Position numbers and translations under genes: made by a program. The notes under the pieces are model-generated. The model did not search any database, was not told the origin of the DNA, and saw only the letters and a list, made by a program, of their open reading frames with translations. A DNA stretch of 64,000 bases. It comes from Persicimonas caeni. GTDB taxonomy: Bacteria; Myxococcota_A; Bradymonadia; Bradymonadales; Bradymonadaceae. Position 1 is the first letter of the stretch. Every line of letters starts with the position of its first letter. Where the stretch lies: contig NZ_CP041186.1 of NCBI RefSeq assembly GCF_006517175.1, forward strand, positions 1,453,001-1,517,000. Direction: 5' to 3'. Below, piece by piece: positions 17,356 through 26,533 of the stretch.

Positions 17356-17458
17356 CGTCGTCCCCCTGCTTGGTGATATGGGTTGGTGGAATGGACCCCA
17401 CCCCGCACCCTTGACGCTAGGTACGGCCGCAGATGCGTCAACGGTGACCCAAACGACA

Positions 17459-17658
17459 GCCCTGCAGGGCCTACACGCCCGCTATTGACGTGGAACTAAC
17501 ATTGACGGGCGGACGATTCGCTCCGTTTGCGCGAGACGGTGGCCCTGCAGATAATCCACGTGGCTATGGCCCAGCCGCACCGCCTCGCGCAAACGCCACG
17601 AGTCGTCCGCCCTTCAATCATAACTACTTCAATAGCGGGCGTGGGGCTTCTGCAGGGC
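17459..17658. repeat. Palindromic repeat family B, copy 1
   Basis: A 200-bp imperfect palindrome. The 154-bp core runs from CTATT (17482) to AATAG (17635), with CACGCCCGCTATTGA mirrored by TCAATAGCGGGCGTG; inside are GGGCGGACGA / TCGTCCGCCC and TTTGCGCGAG / CTCGCGCAAA arms. Outer GCCCTGCAG / CTGCAGGGC extend it. With the short direct repeats at 17692 it fills the gap 17356-17828, which has no gene. Confidence 0.88.
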
Positions 17659-17691
17659 GTACGTCTCGAGTCGACCCGTAGCGGGGGTCTG

Positions 17692-17749
17692 CTTCGGTGC
17701 GGGGGCATCTTGCCCTCGCCTCCTTCGGTGCGGGGGCATCTTGCCCTCG
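17692..17749. repeat. Two 27-bp direct repeats
   Basis: CTTCGGTGCGGGGGCATC followed by TTGCCCTCG occurs at 17692-17718 and again at 17723-17749, spaced 31 bases. It lies between the family B palindrome and the DUF4846 lipoprotein gene. Confidence 0.8.
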
Positions 17750-17828
17750 TGAATGTATTTAAATCGTTTTGCCCCTCGCCCCGTTTATCTCCACTGAGCA
17801 AGCCCGACCCCATCGACCGAAGGCCATC

Positions 17829-18797
17829 ATGCGCCCGCCCAGCTTTGCCACCATCTTCGCCCTCACCGCCCTGGCCCTCGGCGCGTGCGACGCCAACGCC
17901 GAGCCCCCCGTTGCCGCGGAGCCTGCGAGAGCCTCGGCCGACGAGCCGCGACAGACCGAAGGCCCGAGCGACTCGGTCGACGAGCCCGACCCGAAGCCGG
18001 TCACCGCAGCCAGCCTGCGCGACGCCTACCCGTGGCTCTCCGGGATGGACGCCGACCTGCAGGTCGTCCCGCTCTCGCAGCGCTTCAACCCGCCTGCAGG
18101 CTACAGTCGCGTGTCGGTCGGCGAGGGATCCTTCGCCCAGTTTTTGCGCGGCCTGCCCGTGCGCGTCGACCGCACCGGCGTCCTGTCATACCGCGGCCGG
18201 CGCCTGTCGAGCCCGTCGGCGGCCATCGTCGCCATCGACGTCGGCGAGCGAAACCTGCAGCAATGCGCCGACAGCGCCATTCGGCTGCACGCCGAGTACC
18301 TGTGGAGCCGCGGCGAGGCGCAGCGCCTGGGCTATCACTTCACCAGCGGCGACGAGACGCGCTGGGAGGACTGGCAAAAGGGGGAGCGCTACGTGATCTC
18401 GGGCTCGAAGGTCGAGCGGGTGCGCCGCGGCGCGGTGGCCAACTCGCACGCCCAGTTTCGCCGCTGGCTCGACACCGTCTTCATGTACGCCGGCACCCGC
18501 TCGCTGCGCTTCGACAGCCAGCCGGTCGCAGGCCCCATCGCCCCGGGCGACTTCTTCGTCGCCCCCGGCTCGCCGGGCCACGCGGTGATCGTGCTCGACG
18601 TCGCCCGCAACGAAGACGGACACCGCGTCGCCCTGCTCGGCCAGGGCTTTATGCCCGCGCAGGACCTGCACGTCATCCGCAGCCGCGGAGACCACGTCGA
18701 AGACCGCGTCTGGTTCGTGCTCCCCAAGGAGGGCGAAAAGCTCGCCACACCGTCGTGGCGGCCGTTCTCGCGGGGTCAGGCGAGGCGTTTCGAGTAG
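17829..18797 (+). CDS. DUF4846-type lipoprotein
   Basis: 322 residues. The signal ends ALGACDAN, a lipobox, followed by a Pro/Glu/Ala-rich linker. The rest (about 65-320) matches my memory of the DUF4846 family: YPWLSGMDADLQ start, FAQFLRGLPVR, AEYLWSRGEAQRLGYHF, and a C-terminal PGDFFVAPGSPGHAVIVLDV block with Cys-free catalytic-looking His. The PGHAVIVLD segment resembles papain-like NlpC/CHAP proteins, but I see no catalytic cysteine in the usual place. The function is unknown. It is flanked by family B palindromes on both sides. Confidence 0.75.
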   Translation: MRPPSFATIFALTALALGACDANAEPPVAAEPARASADEPRQTEGPSDSVDEPDPKPVTAASLRDAYPWLSGMDADLQVVPLSQRFNPPAGYSRVSVGEGSFAQFLRGLPVRVDRTGVLSYRGRRLSSPSAAIVAIDVGERNLQQCADSAIRLHAEYLWSRGEAQRLGYHFTSGDETRWEDWQKGERYVISGSKVERVRRGAVANSHAQFRRWLDTVFMYAGTRSLRFDSQPVAGPIAPGDFFVAPGSPGHAVIVLDVARNEDGHRVALLGQGFMPAQDLHVIRSRGDHVEDRVWFVLPKEGEKLATPSWRPFSRGQARRFE

Positions 18798-18801
18798 CGT
18801 G

Positions 18802-19064
18802 CAAGGCGTACGTCTCGATTCGACGGCCTTGCGGGGCCCACACGCCTGCTATTGACGTGGAACTATCATTGAAGGGCGGACGATTCGCTCCGTTTGCGCG
18901 AGACGGTGGTCCGGCCGACAAGCCACGTGGCTACGGCCCTTCCGCATCGCCTCGCGCAAACGCTACGAGTCGTCCGCCCTTCAATCATAACTACTTCAAT
19001 AGCGGACGTGGGCCTTCTGCAAGGCGTACGTCTCGAATCGACATCCTTGCGGGGCCCACACGCC
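18802..19064. repeat. Palindromic repeat family B, copy 2, flanked by 45-bp direct repeats
   Basis: The 154-bp core (CTATT 18849 to AATAG 19002) is the same length as copy 1 and nearly identical in its arms. It is bracketed by near-identical direct repeats starting CAAGGCGTACGTCTCGA and ending GGGGCCCACACGCC, at 18802-18846 and 19020-19064. The gap 18798-19307 holds no gene I can support. Confidence 0.88.
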
Positions 19065-19307
19065 CGCCTCCCCCCATTGACGCCCACCCCCCACCCAAAT
19101 ACACTCCTTTCATTCGCATCACACTTTGCCCCGGGAGGACCAAACGCGGCCGTCCTCCCCTCGAGGGGCAGTCGACGCCAGCAAGACGTACGTCCTCGGC
19201 AGTAGAGCAACGGGTTTAGCCAGTACCGTGCTTACGAGACGATTTGGGGGGCGCTCGACGCACTTACTGTATGCGCCGCGATACCTGTTTTCCGAATGGA
19301 GGACGTC

Positions 19308-20138
19308 ATGTTCGACAAGCTCTACCCGCACCTGGAACTCTATCAGTACGGCGTCGGCAACCTCGACTATTGCCACAAGACGCTCACCCCCATCCTCGAG
19401 GGCGTCGGCGACGAGAAGATCCTCGCGCAGAACCAGCGCTTCGGCGACGCGCTCGGCGAGGCGCGTGAAGTCAAATACAACTACGAGAACCAGAAGCAGG
19501 CCGGTCCCCTGGCGCGCAAGAAGGCCGCCGCGCGCGACGTCCAGGTCGACCGCAACCTCGGCCTGGTCTACCGCAACGTCGACGGCTTCGCCCAGATGGA
19601 GGGCGACTCCGAGCACAAGACGGCCGCCCGCGAGATGCTCGAAGACCTGCTTCCCAACGGCGTGCACGGCATCATCACCCAGACCTTCGACGAGCAGCAC
19701 GTCACCGTCGACGAGTTCCTCACCCGCGTGCGCCAAGACTACGCCGACACCCTCCAACTGCTGGGCACCACGCCCATGATCGACAACCTCGAGCGCCTCA
19801 ACACCCGCTTCGGCGAGGAGCTCAAGGCGACCGACATGAAGAAGGTCCCCTTCTCCGACTTCAAGGCCGCCCTCGCGGTCGCCCAGGAGGAGTTCGCCAA
19901 GCTCATCTTCGTTGTCTGCGCCCACTTCCTCCACGAGCCCGACGAGCGCAACCGGGTCCTCGCCCCGGTCATCGAGCAGAACGAGCGCGTGGCCGCCTAC
20001 ATCAAGCGCCGCGGCACCAACCCCGAGATCGACCCGAACACCGGCGAAGTCATCGAAGACCAGGACGACGACGCCGACGACGAGCCGGTCGACACCGACG
20101 TCACCCCCGACGCCGACCCGGTGCCGGTGACCGAATAA
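19308..20138 (+). CDS. Uncharacterised cytosolic protein
   Basis: 276 residues, mostly alpha-helical by pattern, no signal or membrane helix; C-terminal 40 residues are strongly acidic (DQDDDADDEPVDTDVTPDAD). GGAGG five bases before ATG 19308 decides the start (an in-frame ATG at 19296 overlaps that site). I do not recognise the family. Repeated helical phrases such as NLDYCHKTLTPILEGVGDE and FAKLIFVVCAHFLHEPDERN suggest a helical bundle. A strong palindromic terminator follows the stop. Nothing nearby hints at a pathway. Confidence 0.8.
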   Translation: MFDKLYPHLELYQYGVGNLDYCHKTLTPILEGVGDEKILAQNQRFGDALGEAREVKYNYENQKQAGPLARKKAAARDVQVDRNLGLVYRNVDGFAQMEGDSEHKTAAREMLEDLLPNGVHGIITQTFDEQHVTVDEFLTRVRQDYADTLQLLGTTPMIDNLERLNTRFGEELKATDMKKVPFSDFKAALAVAQEEFAKLIFVVCAHFLHEPDERNRVLAPVIEQNERVAAYIKRRGTNPEIDPNTGEVIEDQDDDADDEPVDTDVTPDADPVPVTE

Positions 20139-20163
20139 CACCCCCTCCAACGCCTCCCAGGCA

Positions 20164-20216
20164 GACCCGAGGCCGGAAAAAAGGGGCTCGAGCCCCTTCC
20201 TTTCCGGCCTCGGGTC
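20164..20216. terminator. 53-bp nested palindrome, likely bidirectional terminator
   Basis: GACCCGAGGCCGGAAA is mirrored exactly by TTTCCGGCCTCGGGTC, and inside is AAGGGGCTCGAGCCCCTT. It lies 26 bases after the preceding stop. The inner stem ends in short A and T runs, so it could stop transcription from either side. It also starts an array of related motifs that runs to about 20600. Confidence 0.7.
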
Positions 20217-20224
20217 GGACGCAA

Positions 20225-20600
20225 AGCACCCCAAGTCTCTTTTTGTCCGGCCTCAGCTCGCGCAAAGAGCGGCCCAAGTCCCTTCCAACGTGACCCTTGG
20301 TCATGATCAATCGCGCAAAATCGCTCCAAGCGTGACCCGTGGTCATGTAAGCGTCGCAAAAAATTGCTCGAAGGTGTGACCCGAGGCCGGAAAGTTTGGG
20401 CCCGAGCCCGAACTTTTCCGACCCGAGGCCGAAAAAAGTCGGGCTCGGGCCCCTCGGATCCCGACCGAACGTCATAATTTTTGCGACCTCTGCCGCGCGA
20501 ATCATGACCCAAGGCCGGAAATTCTGTCGCCGAGCGCCGCGCCGCGGCACCCAAGGCCACACTTTTTGCGACCTCTGCCGCTCCAAACATGACCCCAGCC
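20225..20600. repeat. Array of GTGACCC-GGCCGGAAA-type motifs
   Basis: Irregular repeats of TGACCC(G/T/A)(A/T)GG(C/T)C(G/A) recur at about 20300, 20330, 20376, 20420 and 20505, several followed by GGAAA or by TTTTTGCGACC. Two further palindromes (GTTTGGGCCCGAGCCCGAAC near 20395; GTCGGGCTCGGGCCC near 20438) share the CGAGCC core. The gap has no credible gene on either strand. Confidence 0.6.
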
Positions 20601-20665
20601 CGTCGCTACGGCCTTCTGGCCGGGTTTGACCCCAGAAACCCACGCCTTGCTCTCCGCAAGGACAA

Positions 20666-20735
20666 CCCTTCCCCCACGGGGAAGGTGCCTCGCGCGCCTT
20701 ACAGCGCGAGGCGGATGGGGGGCCTCAAGAAGCTA
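20666..20735. repeat. Family F repeat, copy 1
   Basis: CCCTTCCCCCACGGGGAAGG, then CGCGC...CAGCGCGAGGCGG, then ATGGGGGGCCTCAA. The same order of blocks recurs at 62073-62142. Both copies lie just beyond the stop of a minus-strand gene. Confidence 0.75.
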
Positions 20736-20756
20736 CGCCGACGCCCAAAAGAAACC

Positions 20757-21704
20757 TCACACCTCGAACTCCACCCACAACGGATAATGATCCGACACGC
20801 GCCACGACATCGACGTGCGCGACAGCTTCTCGGTCACATACGGCACAAAGTCGAACATGCCCCCGGTGCGATAGCGCATGCTCAGCGCCGGCGCCTTCGA
20901 CTTCTTCTCGGTGAACCAGGCGATCTGGTCGTAGAAGTGCTCCTCGTCGGGGTCCTGGAAGATCGTGCGCGGCGGCCCCACGAGCTCGTCGGGCACGGCG
21001 AGCCCGCTCGAGGTGAACGCGTTGTGCAGGTCGCCGTGCTGCTTGTCGATATTGAAGTCGCCCAGCGCGATGAGGTTATGGCCCCAGGTGTTGATCTCGC
21101 GCGCCCACCCGCCCATCCAGTCCGCAAACGCCTGCAGCTCGCCGACGCGGTCGGCGGCCTTGTCGCCGTAAATCACGTGCGTGGTCACCAGGATGAACGT
21201 CTCCCCGCACGACCGAAAGCTCACCGCATACGGCGGCCGCACGAACTGCTCGCGCATCGCAAACTCCCCGTCATTGGGCATGACCACCTCGCAGGCGAGC
21301 CCCGAGATATGGACGCGCCGCGTGTCGAACACAAAGGCGAGCCGCTCGTGATTGCCCGCCGAGGTGGCGTTGACGTCGGTCAGGATAAAGCTCCAATGCG
21401 GCCCCAGAAGCTTGAGCAGGTGCCTGAGCGCCTTCAGGTCGCTGCGCACCTCCTGCACCGCGATCACATCGAAGCGCCGCACCACCTCCCCGATAAACCG
21501 AAGCGCCCGCAGGTCCCGCTTCGGGCTATCATCCTCGTCGGCGTTCCACTTCTCCGTGAGCCCCCCAAAGGAACGAATATTCCACGTCGCGATCAACAGG
21601 TTCTCGTCGAGCTTCCGCGCCGGAATCTGCGCATCGAGCGCCTCACTCAGGCCGTCGAGCTCGCGGCGAATATCGGCAGGCGGTGCATCGGTAATATGCG
21701 GCAT
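20757..21704 (-). CDS. Endonuclease/exonuclease/phosphatase-family (DNase I-like) enzyme
   Basis: 315 residues with the EEP fold motifs in order: LLIATWNIRSFGG (Asn), FDVIAVQEVRSD (metal-binding Glu), LVTTHVIYG (His), LIALGDFNID (Asp/Asn) and WRVSDHYPLWVEF (catalytic Asp-His). It hydrolyses phosphodiester or phosphate bonds; the substrate cannot be read from the sequence, and no signal peptide is seen, so a nucleic-acid substrate in the cytosol is plausible. ATG 21704 is chosen because AGGGGGA precedes it; the longer frame upstream is not supported. It lies next to the type I restriction locus but divergent from it. Confidence 0.88.
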   Translation of the reverse strand: MPHITDAPPADIRRELDGLSEALDAQIPARKLDENLLIATWNIRSFGGLTEKWNADEDDSPKRDLRALRFIGEVVRRFDVIAVQEVRSDLKALRHLLKLLGPHWSFILTDVNATSAGNHERLAFVFDTRRVHISGLACEVVMPNDGEFAMREQFVRPPYAVSFRSCGETFILVTTHVIYGDKAADRVGELQAFADWMGGWAREINTWGHNLIALGDFNIDKQHGDLHNAFTSSGLAVPDELVGPPRTIFQDPDEEHFYDQIAWFTEKKSKAPALSMRYRTGGMFDFVPYVTEKLSRTSMSWRVSDHYPLWVEFEV

Positions 21705-21944
21705 CGGGTCCCCCTGTGGGAGCGTAGGGTTACAAGTGATGTGCGGCTTTGGCTTTGGCTGTCCGCGTATCGTGCGCGGAGGGGAGGGTGGCGTCAATGG
21801 GGAATGAGGCCGCCCCTCGGCGAGTCCAAATCCCAGCCTTGCCATTTACACCCAACACGCCCTAAACTCACCGACAACTGACAACTCCAGCAAATTTGGG
21901 CGGGGCCCACCCACCTGTAGCTCCAACGAAGTAGGCAGTAACGC

Positions 21945-23956
21945 ATGGACAATTTTCAGGAGAAGGTCTCCTTCATCTGGTCGGTCGCCGACCTCCTGCG
22001 CGGCGATTATAAGCAATCCCAATACGGTCGCGTCATCCTCCCCTTCACGGTCTTGCGCCGTCTCGACTGCGTGCTCGAAGCCACGAAAGACGCGGTCCTC
22101 GAGGCCAACGACAAGTACGCCGACTCGCCGGAGGCCGTGCGCCACAAGATGCTCGAGAAGGCCGCCGAGCACTCGTTCTACAACACGAGCGCGATGGACT
22201 TCGGCAAGCTCCTGGGCGACCCGAACCACACATCGAGGCGAACCTGACGAAGTATATCGCCTCGTTCTCGAAGAACGCGCGCGACATCCTCGACCACTTC
22301 CGCTTCGAGCAGCAGATCGAGTACCTCGAGCGAAACGACCTGCTGTACCTGATCGTGCAGAAATTCGCCGAGATCGACCTGCCCCCCGACGTCGTGCCCA
22401 ACATGGAGATGGGCTACATCTTCGAGGAGCTGATCCGCAAATTCTCGGAGCAATCGAACGAGACCGCCGGTGAGCACTTCACCCCGCGTGAGGTCATCCG
22501 GCTGATGGTCAATCTCTTGTTCAACGCCGACGGCGACGTCCTCACCCAGGCAGGCACGGTGCGCACGCTCTACGACCCGGCCTGCGGAACGGGCGGCATG
22601 TTGGCGGTGGCCGAAGAATATCTCGAGGAGCTCAACCCCGACGCCGACCTCGAGGTCTTCGGCCAGGAGCTCAACGGCGAGTCCTACGCCATCTGCAAGT
22701 CGGACATGCTCATCAAGGGGCACGAGGCCGACAACATCAAATACGGCAACTCCTTCTCCCAGGATGGTCTGCCCGACAAGTCCTTCGACTACATGCTGTC
22801 GAACCCGCCGTTCGGCGTCTCCTGGAAGAAGGTGCGCAAGCAGATCGAGGACGAGCACGAAACGCTCGGCTTCGACGGCCGCTTCGGCGCCGGCACCCCG
22901 CGCGTCAACGACGGTTCGCTGCTCTTCCTGCAGCATATGATCTCGAAGATGAAGCGTCCGGAAGACGGCGGCTCCCGGCTGGCGATCGTCTTCAACGCCT
23001 CGCCGCTCTTCACCGGCTCGGCCGGCTCCGGCGAGTCGGAGATCCGCAAGTGGATCATCGAGAACGACTGGCTCGAGGCGGTCATCGGCCTCCCCGAGCA
23101 GCTCTTCTACAACACCGGCATCAACACCTACGTCTGGATCGTTACCAACCGAAAGGCGCCCGCCCGGAAGGGCAAGATCCAGCTCATCGACGGCACCGGC
23201 TTCTTCCAGAAGATGCGCAAGTCCCTCGGCGACAAGCGCCACGAGCTCGCCCCCGAGCATATCCGCGAGATCACCAAGCTCTACGCCGAGTTCGAGGAGG
23301 GCGACCACTCCAAAATCTTCGACAACGAGGATTTTGGTTATTACCGCATCAAGGTCGAACGCCCCCTGCGCGAGAACTTCGAGGCCACCCCCGAGCGCAT
23401 CGAGCGCCTCTGGGAAGAGACCAAGTTCAAGAACCTCGCAAAGTCCCGCAAGAAGGACCCCGAGGAGCGCCAAAAGGCCATCGAGGAGGGCAAGGCGCGC
23501 CAGCAGGAGATTGTCCAGATCTTGGAGGCGATGACCGGCCGTCGCTTCAAGAACAAAAAGGCCTTCACCGAGGCCCTCGAAGAGACCCGCGAGGACCTCG
23601 GTATCTCCAAGTTCTACGTCAAGGAGAAGCGCGCCATCTGGTCCGCGCTCGCCGAAAAAGACGAAGACGGCGACATCGTCCACGACACCCAGGGCCGCCC
23701 CAAGGCCGACAGCGACCTCCGCGACTACGAGAATATCCCGCTCAAAGAGGACATCGAGGAGTACTTCGAACGCGAGGTGCTTCCGTACGTTCCCGACGCC
23801 TGGATCGACGAGGACTATACGCGGGTGGGCTACGAGATTCCGTTCACGCGGTACTTCTACGAGTACGAGCCGCCCAGGCCGTTGGAGGAGATCGAGGCGG
23901 AGATTCTGGAGTTGGAGGGGGAGATTCAGGGGATGTTGAAGGAGGTGTTGGCATGA
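21945..23956 (+). pseudogene. hsdM: hsdM, type I DNA methyltransferase, frameshifted
   Basis: N6-adenine methyltransferase subunit of a type I restriction-modification system. Residues [20 protein letters not shown] open the HsdM N-terminal domain in one frame up to GDPNH; at a CACACA run (22227-22232) two extra bases shift the frame, which stops at 22247. Dropping two bases restores [19 protein letters not shown] and the rest (669 residues). The catalytic half is intact: DPACGTGGML (SAM binding) and LSNPPFGVSW. Internal re-initiation at GTG 22355 would give a protein without the N-terminal domain. Sequencing error or dinucleotide slippage are both possible. Confidence 0.88.
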
Positions 23957-25299
23957 GTGAAGTTGCCGAAGCCAGTCGCACTCCCGAAACTGTCGACCAA
24001 AGTCGAAGACACACTGGTATTCCTTGGATCGGAGAGATTCCAGAACACTGGCAGCTCCGAAGGCTGCGTTACCTTTGCAGGATCACCACGGGCGATGGCG
24101 ACACGCAAGATGCTGAGGAGGAGGGGCGTTACCCATTTTTCGTGCGGTCGGACACTGTCGAGCGCTCCAATCGATACATATTTGACGGTGAAGGTGTTCT
24201 CACCTCGGGGGACGGCGCTGGTGTTGGCGAAATCTATCACCACTACAGCGGGAAGATGGCGGTGCATCAGCGCGTGTATCTTCTTCACTCGTTTGATTCA
24301 GTAGTGGGCCGCTACCTCTACTACTACATGAAGGCCAACTTCATGAAACGGGTGCAGGAGGGAACGGCGAAATCCACTGTCGACTCCTTACGCCTCCCCA
24401 TGCTGCAAGACTTTCCGGTCGTGTTTCCGCCCGAACACGAACAAGAGCAACTTATCAACTTCCTCGACCAAAAGACCGCCGCCGTCGACGAGCTTATCGC
24501 CAAGAAGGAACGGCTCATCGAGCTGCTCGAGGAGAAGCGGGCCGCGCTCATCAACCGGGCGGTGACCCGGGGGCTCGACCCCGATGTGCCGATGAAGGAT
24601 TCGGGCGTGCCTTGGATTGGGGAGATTCCGGCGCATTGGGATGTAGTGCAACTCCGCCGCGTAGTTGCCAACTTCGTGGACTACCGAGGAAAGACGCCGC
24701 CGAAAACAAAAAGCGGAATTCCGCTGATTACGGCTGGCGCCATCAAAGACGGTCGGATTCAGCACGAGAACGCCCCCGATTACATCTCGGAAGAAACCTA
24801 CGATGAATGGATGGTCCGAGGTTTTCCTGCTGAAGGGGATGTGCTTCTTACAACAGAAGCACCTCTGGGCGAGACAGCCAGAGTAGAAGACCCGGCAATT
24901 GCTTTGGCTCAACGAATAATCCTGCTTAAGGCCAACCGCCAGTTGGCGGTGAGTGATTGGCTCTACTTCTACTTCCTTTCGGAGTTTGGCCAGGCAGAGC
25001 TCTGGAGTCGGGCTAGCGGCTCTACAGCACTCGGGATTAAGGGCGAAAGGCTTCGCCATGCATTGGTTCTTCTGCCGCCGAAAGAAGAGCAGGAGCAAAT
25101 TTTCGAGCAGGTTGAAGCAGAGCTTTCTGAGTTTCACAACGTCAGGAAAAAAATCACTGAGCAACTGAAGATGCTCCACGAGTACCGCCAATCGCTCATC
25201 ACCAGCGCCGTCACCGGCCAGGTCGAAATCCAAATCGAGTCTGGCGCGGCGGAAGTTTACGGAGTTGGTGAGCGAAGTTTGGTGCCGGCTAGCGAATGA
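23953..25299 (+). CDS. hsdS: hsdS, type I specificity subunit
   Basis: 448 residues; decides which DNA sequence the HsdM/HsdR complex recognises. It has the circular repeat layout: two target recognition domains, each opened by the same phrase (TGIPWIGEIPEHW near residue 20 and SGVPWIGEIPAHW near 217), and two conserved helices (EQEQLINFLDQKTAAVDELI; EQEQIFEQVEAELSEF). The ATG overlaps the hsdM stop (ATGA), so it is coupled to hsdM. The second recognition domain has noticeably more AT-rich codons than the rest, as expected for an exchanged domain. Confidence 0.93.
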   Translation: MSEVAEASRTPETVDQSRRHTGIPWIGEIPEHWQLRRLRYLCRITTGDGDTQDAEEEGRYPFFVRSDTVERSNRYIFDGEGVLTSGDGAGVGEIYHHYSGKMAVHQRVYLLHSFDSVVGRYLYYYMKANFMKRVQEGTAKSTVDSLRLPMLQDFPVVFPPEHEQEQLINFLDQKTAAVDELIAKKERLIELLEEKRAALINRAVTRGLDPDVPMKDSGVPWIGEIPAHWDVVQLRRVVANFVDYRGKTPPKTKSGIPLITAGAIKDGRIQHENAPDYISEETYDEWMVRGFPAEGDVLLTTEAPLGETARVEDPAIALAQRIILLKANRQLAVSDWLYFYFLSEFGQAELWSRASGSTALGIKGERLRHALVLLPPKEEQEQIFEQVEAELSEFHNVRKKITEQLKMLHEYRQSLITSAVTGQVEIQIESGAAEVYGVGERSLVPASE

Positions 25300-25397
25300 T
25301 TGCTGTAGATGGAGTAGCTGTCTTGATGTGACTTTGGTCGAGCACGCGCGGATTCGGGAGGGATGCTGCATGCCCGAGAATGCCGCAGGAGGGATGC

Positions 25398-25769
25398 ATG
25401 AAGAAGAATGAACGACTGCTTCGCCTTTACGAGCTATTGTCTGAGGCGGCGGCACAAGAGCGTGAGTTCACAATTCATGAGGCGATTAAACGCATCGGCT
25501 ATAAGAAGTCGACTATCAAGACCTACCTGAGCAAGAAGCTGCATTCCTACGTTAACCAATCGGCTTCGAACTCGGACTCTTACCGCATCGCAGCTCCGCT
25601 TCCGAAGTCCGAAGAGGCATTCTTGAGCCTCATGACTCAGCGTGCCAAAGCTCCTCCAACGAAGGAAGAGAACCTTGCCGCAAGTCTACTGGAACGCAGC
25701 CGTGATGCTTTCACCGGTAACCGACCGGCAGACCTCGTTCTTGAGCACCTGAGCCCCTCCCCAGCATAA
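25398..25769 (+). pseudogene. 5' part of a DUF3644/HEPN-like gene, cut by the IS66-led insertion
   Basis: A helix-turn-helix-like N-terminus (EREFTIHEAIKRIGYKKSTI and KTYLSKKLHSYV, residues 21-52) is followed by a linker and LLERSRDAFT (97-106), the usual entry into the DUF3644 domain. There the native gene ends: bases from 25717 on are the IS66 end, which adds 17 foreign residues before the stop at 25769. AGGAGGG precedes ATG 25398. The missing part continues in frame at 34813 (VAIESYNRPS). The truncated 123-residue product might still bind DNA. Confidence 0.82.
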
Positions 25770-25801
25770 TCTGTGCGTCACTCACGCTAAAGGAGTCACG
25801 C

Positions 25802-26134
25802 ATGGCATCCCCGAAGAGACGCGGCCGCCCATTCTGGTCGTCCCTCGTTCAGAAGTACGAGCAGTCCAGCGACATCACCCAGAAGGAATTCGCCCAGAAG
25901 TACGGTGTACGCACCGACACCTTCCGAAGCTGGCTGTACCGGCTGCGCCGCGAAGAAGCATCCACAGCCGGCCCATCCGCACCTCGATTTATCGAAGTCG
26001 ACACCAGCCAGGTCGACCCATCGCCCCAGCAGGTCACGCTCGAGCTCGGAGAGTTGCGTTTGCATTTGACCGCGCTGCCCGACCCGGGATGGCTGGCTGA
26101 GCTCGCTGCACTCAAGGAGGCGAGCTCATGCTGA
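25802..26134 (+). CDS. tnpA: IS66 TnpA, helix-turn-helix accessory protein
   Basis: 110 residues, the small DNA-binding protein needed for IS66 transposition. The N-terminal helix-turn-helix reads SDITQKEFAQKYGVRTDTF RSWLYRL, typical of the IS66 OrfA / transposase_8-like group. GGAG precedes the ATG. The end overlaps the start of tnpB by seven bases, so translation is coupled. It appears intact. Confidence 0.9.
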   Translation: MASPKRRGRPFWSSLVQKYEQSSDITQKEFAQKYGVRTDTFRSWLYRLRREEASTAGPSAPRFIEVDTSQVDPSPQQVTLELGELRLHLTALPDPGWLAELAALKEASSC

Positions 26135-26493
26135 CCTTACCCAGAGGAGTGCGCATCTATCTCGCCCGCGAGCCGGTCGACATGCGCAAGGGCATCGACG
26201 GTCTGAGCGCTTTGGTTCGCCAGTTCGGCGAAGACGTCTTTTCCGGCCACCTTTTCGTGTTCATCTCCAAGCGAGGCGACAGACTCAAGATTCTGACCTG
26301 GGACACCGGCGGCTTCGTCGTCTTCTACAAGCGTCTGGAGAAGGGCACCTTCAAGCGACCCAAAATCGCTGCGGCCGACGCGACCCTTCGACTCGACGCA
26401 GCCCAGCTCACACTTCTTTTGGAGGGCATCGACTTTAGCCGACTTCGACGCCCGAAATTGTGGCAGCCGCCGGAAACCAGAAATGCGAGCTAA
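26128..26493 (+). CDS. tnpB: IS66 Orf2 accessory protein TnpB
   Basis: 121 residues. The IS66 Orf2 signature is complete: GVRIYLAREPVDMRKGIDGL, FVFISKRGDRLKILTWDTGG and FVVFYKRLEKGTFKRP. Its biochemical role is not settled, but it is required for IS66 transposition. It overlaps tnpA at its start and is followed closely by the transposase gene. Confidence 0.93.
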   Translation: MLTLPRGVRIYLAREPVDMRKGIDGLSALVRQFGEDVFSGHLFVFISKRGDRLKILTWDTGGFVVFYKRLEKGTFKRPKIAAADATLRLDAAQLTLLLEGIDFSRLRRPKLWQPPETRNAS

Positions 26494-26533
26494 GGGATCG
26501 ACATCCGATCACTTCTGTGATCTAACCTGCTCT

